DNA of 6,204 nucleotides, from positions 1 through 6,204 of the forward strand of contig JAKMFM010000152.1 of the NCBI GenBank assembly GCA_022425445.1, written 5' to 3'. This DNA is from Planktomarina sp. GTDB lineage: Bacteria; Pseudomonadota; Alphaproteobacteria; Rhodobacterales; Rhodobacteraceae. The notes beneath the pieces are model-generated. The model searched no databases, had not been told where the DNA came from, and saw only the letters and a list, made by a program, of their open reading frames with translations. This document shows, in pieces, positions 1 to 5,359 of this stretch. How positions within the stretch are numbered: position 1 is the stretch's first letter; each line of letters opens with the position of its first letter. A program made the position numbers and the translations under genes.

Positions 1-647
1 AGTTGCGCATCGCTTTGGGCTGCGATGGCTTGTTTTATGCCGATGACGCGGGCGGTTGCGCGGTCGTTGCCCTCTCTGAGGCCGCAAATAACCGCCAGTT
101 TCCGATGCCCATGGGCCAACACATGCGTTGTGATATCATGGCCCGATTTTTGATTGTCAAAGCCGACACTCGGTGACTGGCCTGTTTTTGGACAGCACCA
201 AGCCAAAACATGCGGGATGGCATGTTGTGTTAAAAATGCTTGGGTTTTTTCGGGCCGTGCTGCCCCAATCAGCAATAATCCATCTGCCCCCTGTGACAGC
301 AAAGAGCGAATGGATTTGAATTCTTGGTCTGGGTCATAGTTTGAGCTGCCAACCAGCAGGGTCACTCCCGCGGCGCTGAGCGTTTCTTGGAAGGCTTGCA
401 GGCCGCTGGCGAACATCGCGTTATCCATCGTCGGGATGATCGCACCAATCGTATTGGTACGATTTCGTGCCAAAGCACGGCCGCCAAAATGGGGCACATA
501 GCCGAGAGTCTCAATGGCGTTTTGAATCCGCTGCCGGGTGGGCCCCGCCACTTTGTGGGGGGAATTTATGCAGCGTGAAATGGAAGCGGTTGACACGCCT
601 GCCAATGCGGCAACGTCTTCGAGACTGGGGCGATTGCTGTCACGCAT
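1..647 (-). CDS. LacI-family transcriptional repressor, C-terminus beyond window edge
   Basis: This is a DNA-binding regulator that probably represses the divergent sulfonate operon. The frame reads from ATG at 647 to the window edge without a stop, giving 215 residues of an expected 330-350. Residues 8-27 form the LacI helix-turn-helix (PSLEDVAALAGVS). Residues 50-59 match the hinge consensus Y-x-P-x-x-x-x-R-x-L, and L59 is the leucine that inserts at the central CpG of operators in this family. From residue 66 (TIGAIIP) the protein follows the periplasmic-binding-protein-like effector domain, including VGFDN and a GHRKLAVI segment. The start is chosen because the protein begins MRDSNRPSLEDVA directly before the HTH, with GGGAA seven bases upstream. 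The next ATG upstream (660) is out of frame. Tandem AAGCGCTT operators lie 30-60 bases upstream, so it probably also controls itself. The effector is unknown; DHPS or sulfolactate would be a reasonable guess. Confidence 0.93.
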   Translation of the reverse strand, partial: MRDSNRPSLEDVAALAGVSTASISRCINSPHKVAGPTRQRIQNAIETLGYVPHFGGRALARNRTNTIGAIIPTMDNAMFASGLQAFQETLSAAGVTLLVGSSNYDPDQEFKSIRSLLSQGADGLLLIGAARPEKTQAFLTQHAIPHVLAWCCPKTGQSPSVGFDNQKSGHDITTHVLAHGHRKLAVICGLREGNDRATARVIGIKQAIAAQSDAQ

Positions 648-675
648 GATAATTTCCCATTTATTGCTCTTGATG

Positions 676-704
676 AATGTAAGCGCTTGCATAGTGAAAT
701 GCAA
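676..704 (-). promoter_or_regulatory. Probable promoter of the LacI-family repressor gene
   Basis: On the minus strand TTGCAT (704-699) is followed after 17 bp by TACATT (681-676), a better -10 than on the opposite strand. It mirrors the hpsN promoter within the same inverted repeat, so one operator pair would cover both promoters. The expected transcript start is near 669, about 22 bases before the ATG. This suggests autoregulation of the repressor. Confidence 0.5.
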
Positions 705-713
705 GCGCTTACA
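678..713. promoter_or_regulatory. Double LacI-type operator in a perfect inverted repeat
   Basis: Positions 678-692 (TGTAAGCGCTTGCAT) and 699-713 (ATGCAAGCGCTTACA) are perfect inverted copies separated by AGTGAA. Each half contains its own palindrome AAGCGCTT (681-688 and 703-710) with a central CpG, the classical core of LacI-family operators. The two centres are 22 bp apart, about two helical turns, so two repressor dimers would sit on the same face of the DNA. The element lies between a divergently transcribed LacI-family gene and the operon. That the neighbouring repressor binds here is inferred. There is no T-run after the repeat on either strand, which argues against a terminator. Confidence 0.85.
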
Positions 714-715
714 CA
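687..715 (+). promoter_or_regulatory. Probable sigma-70 promoter of the hpsN operon, overlapping operators
   Basis: TTGCAT (687-692) is a fair -35 box, followed after exactly 17 bp by TACACA (710-715) as a weak -10 box. The -35 lies within the left operator and the -10 begins inside the right operator, so bound repressor would block polymerase. The expected transcript start is near 722, giving a leader of about 33 bases before the hpsN ATG at 755. This was chosen by spacing and context and has no experimental support. Confidence 0.5.
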
Positions 716-754
716 ATGAGTCGAAATCACAAATAGCTTTCAAGGATGTTGGCA

Positions 755-2062
755 ATGGCTCGGGTCTATCTCAAAAAATCTACGAAAACCGCCTCGACGG
801 GCAGCGATGATGTGCGCGCAACGGTTATGGAAATTCTCAATGACATCGAAGCGGGGCGTGACGCGGTCGCGCTTGAATATGCAGCGAAATTTGACGGATA
901 TGATGGAAATCTGATCTTGACTGAGGCGGAAATTCAAGCGGCTTGTGATTTGGTGCCAGAGAAGCTTAAACAAGACATTCAATTTGCTCATGCCAATGTG
1001 AAACGCTTCGCCGAAGCACAACGCGGCACGATTACTGATTTTGAGACAGAAATCGTACCGGGCTTGATTGCGGGGCAAAAGAGCATCCCTTGCAATGCGG
1101 CAGGCTGCTACATCCCCGGTGGGCGTTATAGCCATATCGCCAGTGCAATTATGACTGTAACCACAGCCAAGGTGGCTGGGTGCCAGCATATCACTGCCTG
1201 TTCGCCCCCTGCCAAAGACGCTGGAATCGCGCCAGCGATTATCTACGCAGCCTATCACTGTGGCGCAGATAAAATTCTGGCCATGGGCGGCGTGCAGGGC
1301 GTGGCTTCGATGACCTTTGGACTGTTCGGCCTGCCGGAGGCGGATATTATCGTGGGGCCGGGCAATCAGTTCGTGGCCGAGGCGAAACGCATTTTGTTTG
1401 GCCGTGTTGGTATTGATATGATTGCTGGCCCAACCGACAGTTTGGTGATCGCCGATGGCACTGCAGATGCCGAAATTGTCGCCACCGATTTGGTTGGCCA
1501 GGCAGAACACGGGTATAATTCGCCGGTATGGCTGGTAACAGATGATGAGCCTTTGGCGCAAAAAGTCTTGGAAATTGTCCCCGGCTTGATTGCGGATTTG
1601 CCCGAGCTTAATCGCATCAATGCGGAAGCGGCCTGGCGTGATTACGCAGAAGTCATTCTCTGCGAAGATCGAGAAGAAATGGCTGCTACCTCTGATGAAT
1701 ATGCGCCAGAGCATTTGACCGTTCAGGCCGGTGATTTGGATTGGTGGCTTGATCGTTTGAGCTGCTATGGCTCTTTGTTCCTTGGTGAGGAAACCACGGT
1801 TGCCTATGGCGACAAAGCCTCGGGTCCGAACCACTGTTTGCCCACCTCGCGTTCGGCCAAATACACAGGTGGATTGTCCGTGCATAAATACATGAAATTG
1901 GTCACTTGGCAGCGTGCCACCCGAGACGGTGCCAAAGATGTGGCCATTGCCACTGCACGCATTTCCCGGCTTGAGGGCATGGAAGGCCATGCACGCACCG
2001 CGGATATTCGTTTGGCGAAATATTATCCGGGTGAAAACTTTGATCTGTCAGCGCAGGGTTAA
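755..2062 (+). CDS. hpsN: Sulfopropanediol (DHPS) 3-dehydrogenase, histidinol-dehydrogenase fold
   Basis: The probable role is NAD+-dependent oxidation of (R)-2,3-dihydroxypropane-1-sulfonate to (R)-sulfolactate in the cytoplasm, by two successive steps as in HisD. The protein has 435 residues, normal for the HisD superfamily. Equivalents of the HisD zinc ligands are present: Q249 and H252 (VGQAEHG), D353 (YGDKASG) and H412. The catalytic Glu-His pair is E319-H320 (EYAPEH). GPGN at 201-204 belongs to the NAD-binding region. The ATG at 755 is preferred over the in-frame ATG at 746, because AAGGA (742-746) sits eight bases before 755 but overlaps 746. The assignment to HpsN rather than to histidine biosynthesis rests on the neighbours, namely an SDR, a zinc dehydrogenase and comDE under a LacI repressor. 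It also rests on the divergence from the biosynthetic enzyme near GPNHCLPT and LSVHKYM. Other HisD-like alcohol oxidisers exist, so the substrate is inferred. Confidence 0.88.
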   Translation: MARVYLKKSTKTASTGSDDVRATVMEILNDIEAGRDAVALEYAAKFDGYDGNLILTEAEIQAACDLVPEKLKQDIQFAHANVKRFAEAQRGTITDFETEIVPGLIAGQKSIPCNAAGCYIPGGRYSHIASAIMTVTTAKVAGCQHITACSPPAKDAGIAPAIIYAAYHCGADKILAMGGVQGVASMTFGLFGLPEADIIVGPGNQFVAEAKRILFGRVGIDMIAGPTDSLVIADGTADAEIVATDLVGQAEHGYNSPVWLVTDDEPLAQKVLEIVPGLIADLPELNRINAEAAWRDYAEVILCEDREEMAATSDEYAPEHLTVQAGDLDWWLDRLSCYGSLFLGEETTVAYGDKASGPNHCLPTSRSAKYTGGLSVHKYMKLVTWQRATRDGAKDVAIATARISRLEGMEGHARTADIRLAKYYPGENFDLSAQG

Positions 2063-2065
2063 TCG

Positions 2066-2824
2066 ATGAGCTCTGCGTCATTGTTCAGCGTTGCGGGTAA
2101 GATTGCCGTTGTGACCGGTGCGTCCAGTGGCTTGGGCCAGGGGGCGGCCAGCCTGCTCGCCTCGCATGGGGCGCAGGTCGTTGCGATTGCCCGACGCGTG
2201 GACGCTCTTGCGGCTTGGTCTGAACAAACCCCGGGCGAAACTGCAATTTTGGCTGCAGATCTATCGGATCGCTCGTGTTTAGACGATGTGGCCGCGCAAG
2301 CGGCCAAGCCCTTTGGTGCGCCTGATATTTTAATCAATGCGGCGGGTATCAACACGCGCCGGCCAGCCGATGAGATGACGGATGCCGATTGGGATGTGAC
2401 GCAAAACCTCAATGTGGCCGCACCATTCTTTTTGGCCAAATCCATGGTGCCTGGGATGCGGGAAAAGGGATGGGGGCGGGTCATCAATTTTGCCTCTTTG
2501 CAATCGCGCCGCGCTTTTGCCAATGGTATCAGCTATGGGGCGTCCAAAGGGGCTGTTGAGCAGATGACCCGTGCAATGGCTGAGACATGGTCAACGGATG
2601 GCATAACAGCTAATGCCCTCGCGCCGGGTTTCTTTCAAACAGAATTGACGGCGCCCGTTTTTGCAGATCCCGACCTTGCGGCCCGTAATGCCGCGCAGAC
2701 CTGCATCGGGCGCAATGGTCAGGTGCGTGATATGGACGGGCCTATGATGTTCCTTTGTTCTGCCGCTTCAGATTATGTGACGGGACAGATTCTATTTGTA
2801 GATGGAGGATATACGGCGAAATGA
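2066..2824 (+). CDS. hpsO: Short-chain dehydrogenase/reductase, probable DHPS 2-dehydrogenase
   Basis: This is a classical SDR of 252 residues. The nucleotide-binding motif TGASSGLG is at 17-24, NAAG at 91-94, N116 is the structural catalytic Asn, and the catalytic triad is S144, Y157, K161 (YGASK). R43-R44 follow the second strand, a position often linked to NADPH preference, so cofactor choice is open. The C-terminus ends in the usual FVDGGY. It starts three bases after the hpsN stop with a weak AGGG site. Its TGA overlaps the next ATG (ATGA), which points to translational coupling with the zinc dehydrogenase. In the known Hps pathway, two dehydrogenases acting at C2 (HpsO and HpsP) interconvert DHPS enantiomers through 2-oxo-3-hydroxypropanesulfonate so that HpsN can use both. 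The position directly after hpsN supports this role. The sequence alone shows only an SDR, and the assignment of the names O and P to the two genes is tentative. Confidence 0.8.
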   Translation: MSSASLFSVAGKIAVVTGASSGLGQGAASLLASHGAQVVAIARRVDALAAWSEQTPGETAILAADLSDRSCLDDVAAQAAKPFGAPDILINAAGINTRRPADEMTDADWDVTQNLNVAAPFFLAKSMVPGMREKGWGRVINFASLQSRRAFANGISYGASKGAVEQMTRAMAETWSTDGITANALAPGFFQTELTAPVFADPDLAARNAAQTCIGRNGQVRDMDGPMMFLCSAASDYVTGQILFVDGGYTAK

Positions 2825-3816
2825 AGGCTCTGGTAAACACGGACGTAGAGACACTCACCTATATGGATCAGGCAGACCCCATCGCCAAAGCAGGCGAGGA
2901 GCTGGTTCGCATCCAATATTCAGGCATTTGCGGATCTGATATGCATGCATTTCTGGGCCATGATGCGCGCAGGCCGACACCAATTATTTTGGGCCATGAA
3001 GCCTCGGGGACGATTGTGGGTGGGCAGCGTGACGGCACGTTGGTCACCATCAACCCGCTAAATGGCTGTGGCACATGCCATGCCTGCCAATCAGGAAAAC
3101 CGAATATTTGTTTGGGGCGCCAAATCATTTCTATGCCGCCGCGTCCAGGTGCCTTTGCTGAACTGGTGGCCATTCCCAGCGAAAATCTACTGGTGGTGCC
3201 CCGGGCGGAGCTTTTGCCGTCGGCGGCTTTGACAGAACCTTTGGCTTGTAGCTGGCATGCCGCGCGCCTCGGCCTGCGCTTGCAAGATGATCCGGTGGAG
3301 AATCTGACCTGCGTGGTCCTTGGCGGCGGGGCCATTGGGCTTGGCGCGGCGCTTTGCTTGCGGGCAATGGGCGTTCAAGACATCACTTTGATTGAGGTCA
3401 ACCCGCTGCGTCTGGCCACACTGAAGGGTATGGATGGTTTTAAAGCCAGCGATGGCAAAGATGCCGATGCACCAAAAGACGGCAGCGCCGATTTGGTCAT
3501 TGACGGCGTTGGCTATGCGGCCACCCGTGCTGCGGCCTGTGAATTGGCCAAGCCAGGTGGGGTGATCTCGCATATTGGCCTCGGCTCGGGAGAAGGTGGC
3601 GTCGATGTACGCCGTATGACGCTGCATGAGATCACTCTGATTGGCTGCTATACCTATACCCCCAAGGACTTCCAAGAGACCGGCGAGGCGATTTTTGCCG
3701 GTAAAATGGGACCTTTGGATTGGGTCGAAACCCGGCATTTGTCAGAGGGGCAAAGTGCCTTTGACGACATCCGCAGCGGCAACACCCCTGCGCCCAAAAT
3801 TATTCTCATCCCCTGA
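2821..3816 (+). CDS. hpsP: Zinc-dependent medium-chain dehydrogenase, probable DHPS 2-dehydrogenase
   Basis: This 331-residue protein belongs to the sorbitol/threonine-dehydrogenase type of zinc alcohol dehydrogenases. Catalytic zinc residues are C37 (GICGSD), H59-E60 (GHE) and E139 (TEPLAC). The four structural zinc cysteines C83, C86, C89 and C97 are all present. The Rossmann motif GGGAIG is at 168-173, and E192 at the end of the following strand suggests NAD+ rather than NADP+. The start at 2821 overlaps the SDR stop as ATGA, has GGAGGA 11 bases upstream and gives the usual MKAL beginning; the upstream extension in frame is not protein-like. It probably works with the preceding SDR to interconvert DHPS enantiomers through the 2-oxo intermediate. 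The enantiomer preference of each enzyme cannot be read from sequence. The substrate comes from context; the enzyme family is certain. Confidence 0.82.
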   Translation: MKALVNTDVETLTYMDQADPIAKAGEELVRIQYSGICGSDMHAFLGHDARRPTPIILGHEASGTIVGGQRDGTLVTINPLNGCGTCHACQSGKPNICLGRQIISMPPRPGAFAELVAIPSENLLVVPRAELLPSAALTEPLACSWHAARLGLRLQDDPVENLTCVVLGGGAIGLGAALCLRAMGVQDITLIEVNPLRLATLKGMDGFKASDGKDADAPKDGSADLVIDGVGYAATRAAACELAKPGGVISHIGLGSGEGGVDVRRMTLHEITLIGCYTYTPKDFQETGEAIFAGKMGPLDWVETRHLSEGQSAFDDIRSGNTPAPKIILIP

Positions 3817-3826
3817 AAGGAGCAAC

Positions 3827-4324
3827 ATGTCCGTTAGTTAAAAAATAGTCGCTGATTTCGTTGCAAATGGCATCGAATTTGTCACCACCGTCCCGTGCAA
3901 ACAGCTTGGCGGTGTGATTGACGCGGTTGAAAAAGAACCCAGCATCTATCACATTCCTTCAAATAAAGAAGACGAGGGCATGGGCCTTTGCGCCGGCGCT
4001 TTCATGGGGGGCAAACGTCCTGCTATTATCATGCAAAATACGGCCATCGGCGTCACAGTGAACACATTGGTTACCCTGACCCAGTTTTACCGCATGCCGC
4101 TACCAATGCTCATTTCTTATCGGGGTGAATTGAAAGAGCCTGTGGCGTGTCAGGTCGAAATGGCTGTGCACACCAAAGCTCTGCTCAACCTATTGAACAT
4201 CCCAACCTATCACTTCCATAAGTCAGGTGATGAGGAGGAGTTGGATGCGATTTTGAAATACACTTTCATGTGCAACAAACCGGTGGCAATTTTGACTGAT
4301 GCGACCTTCTGGGGAGGTTATTAA
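3827..4324 (+). pseudogene. comD: Sulfopyruvate decarboxylase alpha subunit, in-frame stop at codon 5
   Basis: ComD is the ThDP pyrimidine-binding half of sulfopyruvate decarboxylase (ComDE), which converts 3-sulfopyruvate to sulfoacetaldehyde and CO2. The gene would encode about 165 residues, the normal size. It starts at ATG 3827 behind AAAGGAG (3816-3822), ten bases after the hpsP stop. The reading is M-S-V-S-stop-K-I-V-A-D-F, with TAA at 3839-3841; the frame is then open to TAA at 4322-4324. Conserved parts follow the stop: TTVPCKQ (20-26), NKEDEG (46-51, E48 aligning with the catalytic ThDP glutamate) and the long MQNTAIG segment at 69-75. The only usual start after the stop and before the core is GTG 3914 (codon 30), which would discard the VPC motif and has no good ribosome site. 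One substitution from GAA, CAA or AAA would explain the stop. It may be a true nonsense mutation, a sequencing error or, less likely, recoding. Identity is firm; whether it is inactive is uncertain. Confidence 0.85.
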
Positions 4325-4325
4325 T

Positions 4326-4889
4326 ATGGTCCGTTCTGAAATCATCCGCGATATCGCCCCAATTTTGCGTGACCAATTGGTTGTGTGCAACATCGGTCTG
4401 CCCAGCCAAGAGCTGCATATGATCGACGACCAAGCCAGCAACTTCTACATGCTTGGCACCATGGGCCTGTCATCATCCATCGGTCTTGGGCTTGCCTTGG
4501 CTCAAGATAAAACCGTGATCTCCATTGACGGTGACGGTTCAGTTCTGACCAACTTTGGCACATTGCCTACGATTGCCAATAACGTGGCCGATAACTTCAT
4601 TCTCTTGATCGTCGACAATGGCAGCTACGGCTCCACTGGGGATCAACCCACCTATGCGGGCCAGAAAACCTCTTTGGCGGCTGTGGCGAAGGCCTGTGGT
4701 TGCGAGACGGTGATTGAGTGTCAGGCCGAAGAAACCGGTGCGGTGCTGAAAGCGGCCATTGAGTCGCAGAAAATGACTGTGATTGTGTCCAAATGTGAGA
4801 GCGGTAATATCAAAGTCCCCGTCATCACAAAAGATCCGGCTGTCATCCGAGATCGGTTCATGACTGAGGTTGCACGCCGCAACGCCTGA
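4326..4889 (+). CDS. comE: Sulfopyruvate decarboxylase beta subunit
   Basis: ComE is the diphosphate-binding half of the ThDP enzyme sulfopyruvate decarboxylase and needs ComD to form the active sites between subunits. It has 187 residues, the normal length. The ThDP motif GDG at 69-71 followed by 26 residues and N98 (IVDNGSYGS) fits the GDG-X(24-27)-N signature that binds Mg2+ and diphosphate. NIGLPSQEL near the N-terminus and GTMGLSSSIGLGLA at 44-57 are typical of the family. The ATG at 4326 is one base after the comD stop and eight bases after a strong GGGGAGG (4311-4317). An in-frame ATG at 4299 lies inside comD and has no ribosome site. Because of this strong site, comE should be translated even if comD stops early. 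A transcription terminator follows 22 bases after its stop codon, so it is the last gene of the operon. Confidence 0.93.
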   Translation: MVRSEIIRDIAPILRDQLVVCNIGLPSQELHMIDDQASNFYMLGTMGLSSSIGLGLALAQDKTVISIDGDGSVLTNFGTLPTIANNVADNFILLIVDNGSYGSTGDQPTYAGQKTSLAAVAKACGCETVIECQAEETGAVLKAAIESQKMTVIVSKCESGNIKVPVITKDPAVIRDRFMTEVARRNA

Positions 4890-4911
4890 GTGACAGTTTT
4901 CAAGTAGCTTT

Positions 4912-4941
4912 AAGGCCCGCCAAGAGATTGGCGGGCCTTTT
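4912..4941 (+). terminator. Rho-independent terminator of the hps-com operon
   Basis: A perfect 11-bp stem (4912-4922 with 4929-4939, left arm AAGGCCCGCCA) closes a 6-base loop, and the right arm runs into TTTT at 4938-4941. It lies just after the comE stop. The matching A-run on the left also gives some bidirectional potential, but the nearest minus-strand gene upstream is tRNA-Glu about 245 bases away. Confidence 0.9.
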
Positions 4942-4981
4942 ACAATCCTCGTCCGGTTGCAACACTTGGCTGTGCTCGCCG

Positions 4982-5096
4982 GCGCCTTGGCAGGCGCAGA
5001 CCTCGTTTAGAGACAGCTCTAAGTTACGCAGAGGTCTTTTTCATGCAGTCTGCCCAGTGAAGGGATAACATGCCAAGGCGCGCCCTTGGCTTTTTT
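4982..5096 (+). ncRNA. Candidate structured small RNA, family not recognised
   Basis: No protein frame is convincing in 4942-5186, but the sequence is highly structured. GCGCCTTGGCA (4982-4992) pairs perfectly with TGCCAAGGCGC (5071-5081) to close the element. Inside, AGACCTC (4998-5004) pairs with GAGGTCT (5031-5037). That stem encloses a second hairpin, TTAGAG (5007-5012) with CTCTAA (5017-5022) around an ACAG tetraloop, and T5 follows at 5037-5041. The 3' end is a terminator hairpin followed by T6. T-runs follow the hairpins only when read on the plus strand, which sets the likely orientation. I see none of the core motifs of SRP RNA, tmRNA, RNase P or a riboswitch that I know, and it does not look like a typical 6S RNA. 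The only promoter hint is TACAAT at 4941-4946, which has no good -35 box. It could instead be the remnant of a leader or tandem terminators. Confidence 0.35.
5072..5096 (+). terminator. Intrinsic terminator-like hairpin with T6 tract
   Basis: GCCAAGG (5072-5078) pairs with CCTTGGC (5084-5090) around a 5-base loop and is followed by TTTTTT (5091-5096). It is the 3' end of the candidate small RNA. Its left arm can alternatively pair with 4984-4991, so the two structures exclude each other. Confidence 0.7.
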
Positions 5097-5186
5097 GCAA
5101 CGACAAGGCGGTTGAAAAATTTTGCGCAACATTACCCTGCGCGCACGCGCGGCTTTTATCTTGGGTCACAATGTACAGAAAGCCAA

Positions 5187-5261
5187 TGGCATCCCGTAGG
5201 GGAATCGAACCCCTCTTTTCAGGTTGAAAACCTGACGTCCTAACCGATAGACGAACGGGAC
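5187..5261 (-). tRNA. tRNA-Glu, anticodon UUC
   Basis: The 75-base minus-strand sequence folds into a complete cloverleaf. The acceptor stem pairs bases 1-7 (GTCCCGT) with the 3' strand. The anticodon stem TCAGG/CCTGA encloses the loop TTTTCAA, placing anticodon TTC at 5228-5226. The T-arm contains GGTTCGATTCC, G73 is the discriminator, and the 3' CCA is encoded at 5189-5187. It reads the glutamate codons GAA and GAG. The first acceptor pair is a G-U wobble. It lies about 100 bases downstream of the recJ stop on the same strand, with its own likely promoter. Confidence 0.95.
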
Positions 5262-5277
5262 ACTGTTGATAGGCCGC

Positions 5278-5306
5278 TATTTATGGAAAGCTGCGGCGGG
5301 TGGCAA
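5278..5306 (-). promoter_or_regulatory. Promoter of tRNA-Glu
   Basis: On the minus strand TTGCCA (5306-5301) and TAAATA (5283-5278) are separated by 17 bp, a near-consensus sigma-70 arrangement. The predicted start near 5271 leaves about ten bases of leader before the tRNA. The GC-rich stretch between the -10 box and the tRNA (GCGGCC) would fit a stringent-type discriminator, though this is only suggestive. Confidence 0.65.
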
Positions 5307-5359
5307 GTCGATTCTTTACTTTTTAGCGATGTTTTTACATTCACGTTTTTGGCATGGTT

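Larger units (their letters stand above)
4942..5186. other. Non-coding interval between operon terminator and tRNA-Glu
   Basis: This stretch holds no convincing gene. Its left two thirds contain the candidate structured RNA and its terminator. The rest (5097-5186) has GC-alternating sequence (5139-5150). On the minus strand it also has a weak 5-bp stem, TGCGC (5145-5141) with GCGCA (5127-5123), followed by TTTTT at 5119-5115, which may end the tRNA-Glu transcript. No direct repeat of the tRNA 3' end, transposase fragment or phage-type gene was seen here. Confidence 0.5.

Noticed and set aside
678..713. The perfect inverted repeat read as a transcription terminator
   Set aside because: There is no T-run on either side, it lies between divergent 5' ends where no transcript needs to stop, and each arm contains a LacI operator core.
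740..1990. A 416-codon open frame on the minus strand opposite hpsN
   Set aside because: It lies antisense to a gene with complete catalytic and metal-binding motifs. Its translation has no recognisable motif and an atypical composition (rich in His, Arg, Cys), so it is a codon-bias shadow. It would also need transcription against the operon.
2755..2823. An upstream start for the zinc dehydrogenase within the SDR gene
   Set aside because: The extension is an out-of-frame reading of the SDR C-terminus. The ATGA overlap at 2821, the GGAGGA site and the normal MKAL beginning fix the start.
3187..3738. A 183-codon minus-strand frame opposite the zinc dehydrogenase
   Set aside because: It is fully covered by a well-supported gene on the plus strand, has no recognisable domain or ribosome site, and matches the usual antisense shadow.
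3914..4324. A GTG-started 136-residue comD as the real gene
   Set aside because: It lacks the first 29 residues including part of the conserved TTVPCKQ region, has no suitable ribosome site, and the bases between ATG 3827 and GTG 3914 still encode typical ComD sequence apart from the stop. It remains possible only as a leftover product.
4299..4328. An upstream ATG giving comE nine extra residues
   Set aside because: It lies inside the end of comD with no ribosome site. The ATG at 4326 has GGGGAGG at ideal distance and gives the usual N-terminus.
5139..5159. Alternating GC stretch followed by TTTT as a plus-strand terminator
   Set aside because: Only a 4-bp stem with a 4-base loop can form and the T-run is separated from it by GGC, so it is too weak to call.
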